Part shown: one piece after another, positions 5,674-12,385 of the stretch
Position numbering within the stretch: position 1 is the stretch's first letter
Layout of the letters: each line of letters begins with the position of its first letter
Source: Spirochaeta sp.
Lineage (GTDB): Bacteria; Spirochaetota; Spirochaetia; DSM-2461
NCBI GenBank assembly: GCA_030592625.1
Contig: JAUVIY010000029.1
Span: 1-14,950 of the forward strand
Reading direction: 5' to 3'
Length of the DNA: 14,950 nt
The notes under the pieces: generated by a model
What the model was told of the DNA's origin: nothing
Database searches by the model: none
Seen by the model: only the letters and a program-made list of their open reading frames with translations
Translations under genes and position numbers: made by a program

Positions 5674-6645
5674 GAAACCGGTACCGCCCATAAATCGCGG
5701 CTCCTCGCCCTGCTCCGAGACAGCGCTTTACCGATAAGCGGGGACAGTCTCGGCAGACAAATCGGAATCAGCCGTGTTGCGATCCACAAGCATATGCTGT
5801 CCCTGAAAGATCACGGCTACCCCATCATTTCCAGTCGCCACGGCTACATGCTCGGCTCTGAAAAGAACCTCCCCCTCACCACCTGGGAGTTCCACCCGGA
5901 AGAGCACATCATGGTAGTACAAACAACCGAATCCACCATGAACGAAGCCCGCCTCCGGGCTGAAAAGCACCCGGGAGAAGACTTCACCCTGGCTGCCGAA
6001 AAGCAGTCTGTCGGCCGCGGCCGCCGAAACCGCCCCTGGGATTCACCGATCGGGGGGTTATGGGCCACCCGGGTGATCCACCCGGGCGGATCGGCCTTTC
6101 GCATCCAGCGATATGTCCTGGCGGCAGCGGCAGCCCTGGCCCGGCTGCTCCGGGATGAATGGAACATCGATGCCGTCGTCAAATGGCCTAATGATATTCA
6201 GGTCGGTAAGAAGAAGATTGCCGGAATACTCGCCGAAGCCCGAATTACCGGCGACCGCATCGATTATCTCTCCCTCGGTCTGGGTCTGAACGTCAACAAT
6301 ATCGCCTCCCCCGGTGCGGCGGCTCTGAAGGACATCACCGGTCGGGAGGAGGACCGGCGACGCCTGCTCAGGAATTGGGTCGCAGCCCTGGATCTGCTTC
6401 GTGAATCCGCAGAGTTCGCCGCTGACGGCGATCCAACATGGTGGAACTCCCTGATGACGGGAATCGGCGGCAAAGTTTCATACTTCGCAGGTGGACAGAA
6501 AATCAGAGGTTTTGTCATTGGGGCCGACAGCCTCGGCCGTCTCCGGCTCACAAGAACAGGAGGATCCGAGCTTCGACTTTCCCCGGGGGATGTTGACGAT
6601 ACGCAAATCGAAGGTCATCAGAAAAGAATCCGAGTATATCAGTGA
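5665..6645 (+). CDS. birA: Bifunctional biotin--[acetyl-CoA-carboxylase] ligase and biotin operon repressor
   Basis: This 326-residue protein activates biotin to biotinyl-AMP and transfers it to a lysine of biotin-dependent carboxylase carrier proteins. It is the HTH-bearing (group II) type. Residues about 5-65 form a winged helix (SGDSLGRQIGISRVAIHKHM), followed by the catalytic domain with TTESTMNEA near 88-96, the biotinyl-AMP loop GRGRR at 117-121, KWPNDI at 173-178, KKIAGILAEA, and LGLGLNVN. The last 55 residues form the SH3-like C-terminal domain (VSYFAGG, IRGFVIGADSLGRLRL). No Shine-Dalgarno precedes ATG 5665, and a -10-like TATTAA ends 6 bases before it, so the mRNA may be leaderless. 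The operator at 5647-5673 implies autorepression when biotin is plentiful. Confidence 0.95.
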   Translation: MVNETGTAHKSRLLALLRDSALPISGDSLGRQIGISRVAIHKHMLSLKDHGYPIISSRHGYMLGSEKNLPLTTWEFHPEEHIMVVQTTESTMNEARLRAEKHPGEDFTLAAEKQSVGRGRRNRPWDSPIGGLWATRVIHPGGSAFRIQRYVLAAAAALARLLRDEWNIDAVVKWPNDIQVGKKKIAGILAEARITGDRIDYLSLGLGLNVNNIASPGAAALKDITGREEDRRRLLRNWVAALDLLRESAEFAADGDPTWWNSLMTGIGGKVSYFAGGQKIRGFVIGADSLGRLRLTRTGGSELRLSPGDVDDTQIEGHQKRIRVYQ

Positions 6646-6688
6646 AGCGTCGATTGTTTCGCTTCGATAGCCCAGGGAGATACGGTCA

Positions 6689-6723
6689 AATTTGTGAGCC
6701 TGCACAAATTACACCTGGTTAAG
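6689..6723 (+). promoter_or_regulatory. Control region of bioY with a BirA-like half-site pair and an 8-bp dyad
   Basis: Two overlapping elements are visible. GTGAGCC (6694-6700) and GGTTAAG (6717-6723), 16 bases apart, resemble a degenerate BirA operator with two and one mismatches relative to the birA arms. AATTTGTG (6689-6696) and CACAAATT (6703-6710) form a perfect 8-bp inverted repeat with a 6-base spacer. The right BirA-like arm overlaps the Shine-Dalgarno AAGGAG (6721-6726) of bioY. Either or both could regulate biotin uptake. No good -35/-10 pair is seen. Confidence 0.5.
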
Positions 6724-6734
6724 GAGTTAAATGT

Positions 6735-7283
6735 ATGCGAGATAATTCGGTCCGGTCTATCGTTCTGGTAGCCGCCTTCACCGCACTCATCATTGTCGGT
6801 GCCATATTCAGTTTCCCGGCTCCCTGGAACCCGGTTGTCCCCCTCACCCTGGCCACCATGTTCGTCATCCTCGCGGGCATGCTCCTGGGTCCCTGGCGGG
6901 GCCTGGCAACCGTGGGACTCTATCTGTTCCTCGGTATCGTCGGCCTCCCGGTGTTCGCCGGGGGCAGCGGCGGGGTTCAGGTTCTGGCCGGACCCACCGG
7001 GGGATTCCTGATCGGCTCTACTTTGGCGGCCTTTCTGGCCGGGCTTATCGCCAGGGTCGGTAAAGGAAACCTGACCTCCCTTATCATCGCCGCCCTCGTC
7101 GCCACACTGGCCATCTACCTCCCGGGTCTTCCCTGGATGCACTACCGCCTCACAGGCATCGTGGACGACTGGTCCTGGACCTCCACCTGGGGAAAATACA
7201 CCGTCCCCTTCCTCATCGGTGACGGTATCAAGGCTATTGCCGCGGTGGTTATCGCCCGCTTTCTCAAGGACCGCATCACTTGA
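6735..7283 (+). CDS. bioY: Biotin ECF transporter substrate-binding S component
   Basis: BioY is the membrane protein that captures biotin and couples to an ECF ATPase/T module. The 182 residues form about six hydrophobic helices (for example SIVLVAAFTALIIVGAIFSF, PLTLATMFVILAGMLLG, LTSLIIAALVATLAIYLPG). The diagnostic BioY segment LPVFAGGSGG...LAGPTGGFLIG is present near residues 75-98. ATG 6735 has AAGGAG 8 bases upstream (6721-6726). The ATG at 6731 is out of frame and stops after four codons. It lies 89 bases after birA and overlaps bioM by 4 bases, giving the order birA-bioY-bioM-bioN. Confidence 0.93.
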   Translation: MRDNSVRSIVLVAAFTALIIVGAIFSFPAPWNPVVPLTLATMFVILAGMLLGPWRGLATVGLYLFLGIVGLPVFAGGSGGVQVLAGPTGGFLIGSTLAAFLAGLIARVGKGNLTSLIIAALVATLAIYLPGLPWMHYRLTGIVDDWSWTSTWGKYTVPFLIGDGIKAIAAVVIARFLKDRIT

Positions 7284-8044
7284 ACACGCCCCTGATCGAG
7301 GTCAGTTCTCTCTCCCATATTTTTCCCGACGGCACAAAGGCTCTGGATGAAGTGAGTCTCGACATTCACTCCGGCTCGTTTGTCATCCTCGCCGGACCCA
7401 ACGGGAGCGGTAAGACGGTGTTCATGCGCCATCTGAACGGCCTGGCCCGCCCTACCGCCGGAGTGGTTATCCTGGATGGAACGCCTGTTCTGGATGACCT
7501 CTCGCGAGCCCGCCGCAGTATCGGCCTGGTGTTCCAGGATGCCGACACCCAGGTTGTGGGACAGACCGTGGCCCGGGATACTGCATTCGGCCCTGAGAAC
7601 CTGCGGCTGCCCAGGAATGAAATCGATAAACGGGTGAAGGCGGCACTGGAAGCCACAGGCCTGGTGGGTTTCGATGAACGTCGGCCCCATACCCTTTCCG
7701 GCGGCGAGATGAGGCGCCTGGCCGTCGCCGGTGTTCTGGCGATGGAACCCGACATGCTGGTGCTGGATGAGCCCTTTACCGGCCTGGACTGGCCGGGCTG
7801 CGCCGACCTGCTGGCTGTTCTCGACGGCCTGCATGCATCCGGGAAAACCATTTTTCTTATCACCCACGATCTGGACAAAGTGCTGGCACATGCAGATCGC
7901 CTCATCTTGATGGATTCCGGTCGGATCGCGGCCGACGGCTCACCAACGGAGATTATCGATTCGGTGGAAGAACTTGGCATACGTCGGCCCGCCGGGGATG
8001 TCGCCTCGATGAGCTGGAAGCGGCGGGAACGGCAGCAGCGATGA
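7280..8044 (+). CDS. bioM: Biotin ECF transporter ATPase
   Basis: This ATPase powers the ECF biotin importer. The 254-residue ABC protein has Walker A GPNGSGKT (residues 39-46), Q-loop VFQDADTQVV, signature LSGGE (139-143), Walker B LVLDEP (160-165) and switch His in ITHDLD. The DADTQVV Q-loop segment is typical of EcfA/CbiO-type ATPases. The start is TTG 7280, forming a TTGA overlap with the bioY stop. The next in-frame starts would remove conserved sequence before Walker A. Its own stop overlaps bioN as ATGA. Tight coupling suggests coordinated synthesis of the three subunits. Confidence 0.93.
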   Translation: MNTPLIEVSSLSHIFPDGTKALDEVSLDIHSGSFVILAGPNGSGKTVFMRHLNGLARPTAGVVILDGTPVLDDLSRARRSIGLVFQDADTQVVGQTVARDTAFGPENLRLPRNEIDKRVKAALEATGLVGFDERRPHTLSGGEMRRLAVAGVLAMEPDMLVLDEPFTGLDWPGCADLLAVLDGLHASGKTIFLITHDLDKVLAHADRLILMDSGRIAADGSPTEIIDSVEELGIRRPAGDVASMSWKRRERQQR

Positions 8045-8808
8045 GAGAACTCGAGTTCCTCCACTACCGGCCCGGCACGAGCCGATGGCACCGCCACGAT
8101 CCCCGGCTGAAACTGCTGGAACTGGCACTCTGGAGCATCCTGGCCCTCATCGGCCCCCCGGTTGTGATGGGATGTATCGCCCTGACAGTGGTGATACTCC
8201 TGGGTATTTCAGGTACCGGGATACGCCGGATGAAAAAACCTCTGCTCTTCTGGGCGATTATGGCAGCCGCCATCGTGCTGACTGCCGGTTTGAGCGAGAA
8301 AGCGGCGCCCCTTATCGTTATCGGACGGCCCCTGCCTTTCAGCCGGAACGGTCTTGTTTCCGGAGCTCTCCGTGCAGCCCGGCTGCTCACGGTGCTCCTG
8401 GCCGGTCAGCTGCTGGCCGCCACCACAGACCCGGCGGATCTGGCCGGGGCCGTCAGGAAGATCACCTTCTTTCTCCCCCTCTCCTGGTCCGGCTCACTGG
8501 CTACCGCCATATCTCTCACCCTGGCTTTCATTCCCCGGATTCTGGATGAAGGAGCCACGATACGGGATGCCGCTTTCAGCCGGGGCCTGGGGAGCAGCCG
8601 GTCCGTTTTCCGCCGGGCTGTAACATTGGGGCTGCCTATGGCCGAGGCCACAATCCGCCGGGCCGACCTCACTACCGAAGCTCTGCTCTCCCGGTGCTAC
8701 ACCGACAACCCGACGTCCCCGGAATTCCGATTGAGAGTTACAGATGTTCTGCTCACCCTGATAGTTATTCTACCGCCTGCTGTCATGACATTCATTTCTT
8801 GCCATTAA
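8041..8808 (+). CDS. bioN: Biotin ECF transporter transmembrane T component
   Basis: This is the EcfT/CbiQ-type scaffold that connects the S component with the ATPase. The 255 residues begin with the family-typical N-terminus (HYRPGTSRWHRHDPRLKLL, residues 8-26) and contain about five membrane segments. The two coupling-helix motifs are present as AAFSRGLG (Arg181) and EALLSRCY (Arg218), 37 residues apart. These normally read A-R-G, and here the second has Cys after Arg. The start ATG 8041 overlaps the bioM stop by 4 bases. There is no dedicated terminator after the TAA (8806-8808), and the next gene has its own promoter starting at 8799. Confidence 0.9.
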   Translation: MRELEFLHYRPGTSRWHRHDPRLKLLELALWSILALIGPPVVMGCIALTVVILLGISGTGIRRMKKPLLFWAIMAAAIVLTAGLSEKAAPLIVIGRPLPFSRNGLVSGALRAARLLTVLLAGQLLAATTDPADLAGAVRKITFFLPLSWSGSLATAISLTLAFIPRILDEGATIRDAAFSRGLGSSRSVFRRAVTLGLPMAEATIRRADLTTEALLSRCYTDNPTSPEFRLRVTDVLLTLIVILPPAVMTFISCH

Positions 8809-8827
8809 TCCTACATTCTCGTATGAT
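8799..8827 (+). promoter_or_regulatory. Sigma-70 promoter of the sigma-54 activator, giving a probable leaderless mRNA
   Basis: TTGCCA (8799-8804) and TATGAT (8822-8827) are exactly 17 bases apart, both one base from consensus. The expected start, 7 bases after the -10, is the A of ATG 8834. No Shine-Dalgarno lies in the intervening CCACCT. The -35 overlaps the end of bioN. Confidence 0.65.
8809..8817 (-). promoter_or_regulatory. Inverted copy of the AATGTAGGA motif in the activator promoter spacer
   Basis: TCCTACATT on the plus strand is the reverse complement of AATGTAGGA, which occurs twice upstream of amtB (10393-10404 and 10423-10434). It lies wholly between the -35 and -10 boxes, a position where bound protein would block RNA polymerase. 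I infer it as an autorepression site of the downstream activator. Confidence 0.5.
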
Positions 8828-8833
8828 CCACCT

Positions 8834-10393
8834 ATGCTGGAACCCGACGAACGCATTGACGGCCGACATTACCGCCGCCGCATTCAGGAACTCACCCTTC
8901 TCTTTGAAATCAGCCGGATACTGGACCGCAGTCTCGATCTGGATCAGATTATTTCCCCGGTTCTCGAGGCCATCGCCGAGCACATGGACATGCACCGGGG
9001 AACGGTTACCCTGCTGAACCGTCAAACCGGTGAAATCCGCATTTCCGCGGCCTACGGCCTTACCGGCAAAGAACAGGCCAGGGGCCGCTACAAACTGGGG
9101 GAAGGCATCACCGGCCGGGTGGTTCAGACCGGCCGGCCCATGATTGTCCCGGACATTTCCGCAGAACCGGAATTTCTTGATAAAACCGGAGCCCGATCCG
9201 GCGACACCTCCACCGCATTCATCTGCGTCCCCATAAAGATAGATCAGGACACCTGTGGCGCCCTCTCCAGCGACCGTCTGTTCGGCGGCGATATTGCCCT
9301 GGACGAAGATGTACGGCTCCTCACCATCATCGGCAGCATGATTGCCCGGGCCGTCGAACTCAGGCGGGACGGAGAAGAGGCCCGGAAAGCCCTGGCAGAG
9401 GAGAATTCCCGCCTGCAGGCGGCCTTGCGTGAATCCTTTCAGCCTAAAAACATGATCGGCAGCACCCGGGCCATGAAGCAGGTGTACGATCTCCTGCATC
9501 AGGTGGCCCCCAGCGAAGCCACGGTACTCATCCGCGGAGAAAGCGGAACGGGCAAGGAACTTATCGCCAATGACCTCCATTACAACAGCCCCCGTTCGGG
9601 CAAAAACTTCATCAAGGTGAATTGCGCCGCCCTCCCCGAGGGAGTTATCGAATCGGAACTCTTCGGTCATGAGGAAGGCGCCTTCACCGGCGCAGTGAGA
9701 ACCCGCAAGGGCCGCTTTGAAATGGCCGACGGCGGCACGATATTCCTGGATGAAATCGGTGATATTTCACCCCTGATCCAGGTAAAACTTCTCCGGGTGC
9801 TGCAGGAGAGGGAAATCGAGCGGGTCGGCGGAAGCAAAACCATTCCCGTGGATGTCCGGATTATCGCAGCGACAAATCGCCCCCTGGAAGAGGAAATCGC
9901 CGATGGCCTCTTTCGGGAGGATCTGTTCTACCGCCTGAACGTCTTTCCAGTCCATCTGCCCCCTTTAAGGGAGCGGCGCGGGGACATCATGCTCCTGGCG
10001 GATCATTTCGTGGAGAAATACTCCAGGAAGAACCGCAAGATCGTCAAACGCATTTCGAGTTCCGCTATCGATCTGCTCTCCAGCTACCATTGGCCCGGGA
10101 ATGTCAGGGAACTGGAGAACTGCATCGAGCGGGCCGTTCTGCTCTCCACCGACGAAGTGATTCATGCCTACCATATGCCCCCGAGCCTGCAGTCCGCCGA
10201 GTCCTCCAATACCGCCCTGGCCACCACCTTGCCTGAGGCCCTGGACAAGCTTGAGGACGAACTGATCAGGGATGCCCTCAAGTCCTCCCGGGGCAACCGG
10301 GCCGATGCCGCCCGGCACCTGGGAATCTCGGAACGCATCATGGGATTACGGGTGGACAAGTTTGGAATCAACCCTAAAAAATACCGTTCATAA
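8834..10393 (+). CDS. Sigma-54-dependent activator with GAF domain (NifA/AnfA-like architecture)
   Basis: The protein has 519 residues. An N-terminal GAF domain spans about 20-175 (LLFEISRILDRSLDLDQI, LGEGITGRVVQTGRPMIVPD, GALSSDRLF). The AAA+ domain starts near 210 with Walker A GESGTGKE (235-242), the sigma-54 contact loop GAFTGA (282-287), Walker B GTIFLDE (301-307), and an arginine-finger/sensor region FREDLFYRLNVFPVHLPPLRER. The C-terminus has a Fis-type HTH (NRADAARHLGISERIMGLRV). The DRLF-type GAF resembles NifA/AnfA, but the cysteine linker of oxygen-sensitive NifA is absent (only ENCIER has a Cys there). The gene is followed by a sigma-54 promoter and amtB-glnK, so ammonium uptake is its most likely target. 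No nif genes are in the window. The product name NifA is therefore not assigned. Confidence 0.9.
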   Translation: MLEPDERIDGRHYRRRIQELTLLFEISRILDRSLDLDQIISPVLEAIAEHMDMHRGTVTLLNRQTGEIRISAAYGLTGKEQARGRYKLGEGITGRVVQTGRPMIVPDISAEPEFLDKTGARSGDTSTAFICVPIKIDQDTCGALSSDRLFGGDIALDEDVRLLTIIGSMIARAVELRRDGEEARKALAEENSRLQAALRESFQPKNMIGSTRAMKQVYDLLHQVAPSEATVLIRGESGTGKELIANDLHYNSPRSGKNFIKVNCAALPEGVIESELFGHEEGAFTGAVRTRKGRFEMADGGTIFLDEIGDISPLIQVKLLRVLQEREIERVGGSKTIPVDVRIIAATNRPLEEEIADGLFREDLFYRLNVFPVHLPPLRERRGDIMLLADHFVEKYSRKNRKIVKRISSSAIDLLSSYHWPGNVRELENCIERAVLLSTDEVIHAYHMPPSLQSAESSNTALATTLPEALDKLEDELIRDALKSSRGNRADAARHLGISERIMGLRVDKFGINPKKYRS

Positions 10394-10404
10394 ATGTAGG
10401 AAAC
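10393..10404 (+). repeat. Copy 1 of a 12-bp direct repeat, candidate enhancer (UAS) for the sigma-54 activator
   Basis: AATGTAGGAAAC begins at the last base of the activator stop codon. It recurs identically 30 bases downstream, about three helical turns. It lies about 170 bases before the -24 box, which is the normal range for sigma-54 enhancer sites. A 9-base inverted copy lies in the activator promoter. Confidence 0.55.
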
Positions 10405-10422
10405 ACTGTCAATCACTACAGG

Positions 10423-10434
10423 AATGTAGGAAAC
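10423..10434 (+). repeat. Copy 2 of the 12-bp direct repeat, candidate enhancer (UAS)
   Basis: This is a second exact AATGTAGGAAAC. Just before it, CTACA (10416-10420) pairs with the TGTAG inside this copy (10425-10429) around a 4-base spacer, so the site also forms a short palindrome, as expected for a Fis-type dimer. The classical NifA spacing TGT-N10-ACA is not found, so specificity probably differs from NifA. Confidence 0.55.
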
Positions 10435-10563
10435 CAGCTCCAGTTCAAGGACCGGTTCTCTTGCATTCGCGACCAGGAACAACCCTGACGCCGCCAGAGG
10501 TCACCTGCTAAATCCTTATCCTTAATACAATTCTCAATTCTACCTTATCCATCCCTCCCAAAC

Positions 10564-10580
10564 TTGGCACGCCTCCTGCT
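10564..10580 (+). promoter_or_regulatory. Sigma-54 (-24/-12) promoter of amtB-glnK
   Basis: TTGGCAC (10564-10570), then 5 bases, then CTGCT (10576-10580) matches the consensus TGGCAC-N5-TTGCW with one change in the -12 element. Transcription would start near 10591, 32 bases before ATG 10623 and upstream of the Shine-Dalgarno AGGAGG (10607-10612). The upstream gene encodes a sigma-54 activator, which strengthens the call. Confidence 0.85.
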
Positions 10581-10622
10581 TTCTGATGAGCAAGAAAACA
10601 AATCCCAGGAGGTAGGAACATA

Positions 10623-11939
10623 ATGAATTATAAAAGTCGTTTCCTGATGCTTCTTACAGTATTGATTCTGGTACCCGCGATAGGAGCGTTCGCCGACGAA
10701 TTGACAAACGAGCAGATACAGGGAGCCTTCGACGCCATCTGGCTGGTACTCTGCGCGACTCTGGTCTTCTTCATGCAGGCCGGATTCGCCATGGTGGAAA
10801 CCGGTCTCACACGGGCCAAGAATGCCGGTAACATCATCATGAAGAACCTGATGGACTTCAGCGTCGGCGCCATCATGTACTGGGCCATTGGCTGGGCCCT
10901 GATGTACGGAACCAGCGTCGGCACCTTCATCGGAGGGGACAGCTTCTTTGTTTCCGGAGATCCGGGTCTGATGCGGGACTGGTTCTTCCAGGTAGTCTTC
11001 GCCGCCACCGCCGCCACCATTGTTTCCGGCGCCATGGCCGAGCGGACCAGGTTCACCAGTTACCTCATCTACTCCATCTTTATCAGCGGAATCATTTATC
11101 CCATCAGCGGTCACTGGATATGGCAGGGTGACGGATGGCTCACGGTCCTGGGTTTCCACGATTTCGCCGGTTCCACTGTTGTCCACTCTGTAGGTGGCTG
11201 GGCAGCTCTCGCCGGGGCCGTCGTCCTCGGACCCCGTATCGGTAAATACATCAATATAAACGGCAAGGTAACCACTAAGGCCATTATGGGTCACAACCTG
11301 CCCCTGGCCGCCCTGGGTGTCTTTATCCTCTGGTTCGGATGGTACGGTTTCAATACCGGTTCCACCCTATCCGGTACCGACATCAGCATGGCTCACGTAG
11401 CCGTTACCACGACTCTTGCGGCCTCCACCAGTGGAATCCTGGCCATGCTTACGGTCTGGATATTCAGTGGCAAACCGGACGTGTCCATGAGTCTCAATGG
11501 CGCCCTGGCGGGCCTGGTGGGTATCACCGCTCCATGTGCCGTTGTCAGTCCCGGAGCCGCCATCATCATCGGTGCCGTCGCCGGTATCCTGGTAGTCCTC
11601 TCGGTTGAGTTCATCGACAAGGTACTGCATATCGACGATCCGGTTGGTGCAGTGAGCGTCCATGGCGTCTGCGGTATATGGGGAACCCTGGCCGTCGGTA
11701 TCTTCGGTAACCTCGACGCCATCGGTTCCGGCCTCACCAGGGGCGGTCAGATCGGTGTTCAGGCCCTGGGTGCTGCGGCAGTCTTCGTCTGGGCCTTTGG
11801 CCTGGCCCTCATCCTCTTCCTGATCGTAAAGAAGACCGTTGGACTGAGAGTCACTGAAAAGGAAGAACTTGCAGGCTTGGATATCGACGAACACGGAACC
11901 GAAGCCTATGCCGGCTTCCAGATCTTCCAGAACATGTAA
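10623..11939 (+). CDS. amtB: Ammonium transporter
   Basis: AmtB conducts ammonium across the inner membrane as a trimer. The 438-residue precursor has a signal peptide (MNYKSRFLMLLTVLILVPAI, probable cleavage after AFA near residue 24) followed by eleven predicted membrane helices starting with AIWLVLCATLVFFMQAGFAM. The pore twin histidines are present as His188 (GSTVVHSVGGW) and His347 (VSVHGVCGIWG), precursor numbering. The family signature DFAGSTVVHSVGGWAAL is intact. The C-terminal cytoplasmic tail, which normally contacts PII, ends in FQIFQNM. The PII gene starts 14 bases after the stop. Expression should depend on sigma-54 through the promoter at 10564-10580. Confidence 0.97.
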   Translation: MNYKSRFLMLLTVLILVPAIGAFADELTNEQIQGAFDAIWLVLCATLVFFMQAGFAMVETGLTRAKNAGNIIMKNLMDFSVGAIMYWAIGWALMYGTSVGTFIGGDSFFVSGDPGLMRDWFFQVVFAATAATIVSGAMAERTRFTSYLIYSIFISGIIYPISGHWIWQGDGWLTVLGFHDFAGSTVVHSVGGWAALAGAVVLGPRIGKYININGKVTTKAIMGHNLPLAALGVFILWFGWYGFNTGSTLSGTDISMAHVAVTTTLAASTSGILAMLTVWIFSGKPDVSMSLNGALAGLVGITAPCAVVSPGAAIIIGAVAGILVVLSVEFIDKVLHIDDPVGAVSVHGVCGIWGTLAVGIFGNLDAIGSGLTRGGQIGVQALGAAAVFVWAFGLALILFLIVKKTVGLRVTEKEELAGLDIDEHGTEAYAGFQIFQNM

Positions 11940-11952
11940 GGAGAATAGAAGT

Positions 11953-12294
11953 ATGAAATTAATTATTGCTTACATCCAGCCCGAAGTGCTGAACAGCGTC
12001 AAACAGGAATTGTACAAGCAGGAGATTTTCAAGATTTCCATAACCAACGCCATGGGTTGCGGTCAGCAGATGGGCTACACCGAAACCTACCGCGGTGTCG
12101 ATATTGAAGTGAACCTTCTCAAGAAGGTACGTGTCGAGATCGCCGTGAGCGAGCCATTCGTGCAGAAAACCATCGACGCTATCGTGGCCGGTGCCCGTAC
12201 CGGTGAGATCGGTGACGGGAAAATTTTCGTTCTGCCTATCGAGCAGGCCGTTCGAATCCGCAGCGGCGAAACCGGCCAGGCGGCCATCGGATAA
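11953..12294 (+). CDS. glnK: PII family nitrogen regulatory protein (GlnK/GlnB type)
   Basis: PII proteins sense 2-oxoglutarate and ADP/ATP and, when paired with amtB, plug the ammonium channel when ammonium is abundant. The 113-residue length is standard. ATG 11953 follows AAGGAG (11938-11943). Conserved elements are the T-loop entry GCGQQMGYTETYRG (ending at residue 48), the B-loop ARTGEIGDGKIFVLP and the C-terminal RIRSGE. In the T-loop, position 51 is Ile (YRGVDIEV) where enteric PII has the uridylylated Tyr51, so this protein is unlikely to be controlled by GlnD-type uridylylation at that site. Tyr46 remains. The glnK symbol rests on the amtB linkage. Confidence 0.93.
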   Translation: MKLIIAYIQPEVLNSVKQELYKQEIFKISITNAMGCGQQMGYTETYRGVDIEVNLLKKVRVEIAVSEPFVQKTIDAIVAGARTGEIGDGKIFVLPIEQAVRIRSGETGQAAIG

Positions 12295-12342
12295 AGTCGG
12301 AAATTCAGACAAATATCCGAAAGTAAAAAAGCAAATTGACCT

Positions 12343-12368
12343 AAAGCCGTCTCATTGAGGCGGTTTTT
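12343..12368 (+). terminator. Rho-independent terminator of amtB-glnK
   Basis: GCCGTCTC (12346-12353) pairs with GAGGCGGT (12357-12364) with two G-T wobbles and a 3-base ATT loop. An A run before it pairs with part of the following T run (12364-12368). It ends 17 bases before the next gene. Confidence 0.8.
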
Positions 12369-12385
12369 AGTTATATACTGACTTC

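Noticed and set aside
6644..6665. GAAGCG/CGCTTC hairpin after birA as a terminator
   Set aside because: The loop is 10 bases and no T run follows, so it is unlikely to terminate transcription.
8792..9670. 292-codon minus-strand frame
   Set aside because: It lies opposite the GAF and AAA+ domains of the sigma-54 activator, whose motifs are unmistakable. It is a shadow frame.
10395..10420. Classical NifA enhancer TGT-N10-ACA upstream of amtB
   Set aside because: The TGT and ACA present at 10407-10420 are 8 bases apart, not 10. The repeated AATGTAGGAAAC is the better signal.
12336..12379. TTGACC at 12336 paired with TATACT at 12374 as the LEA lipoprotein promoter
   Set aside because: The spacing is 32 bases, about twice what sigma-70 tolerates, and the terminator lies in between.
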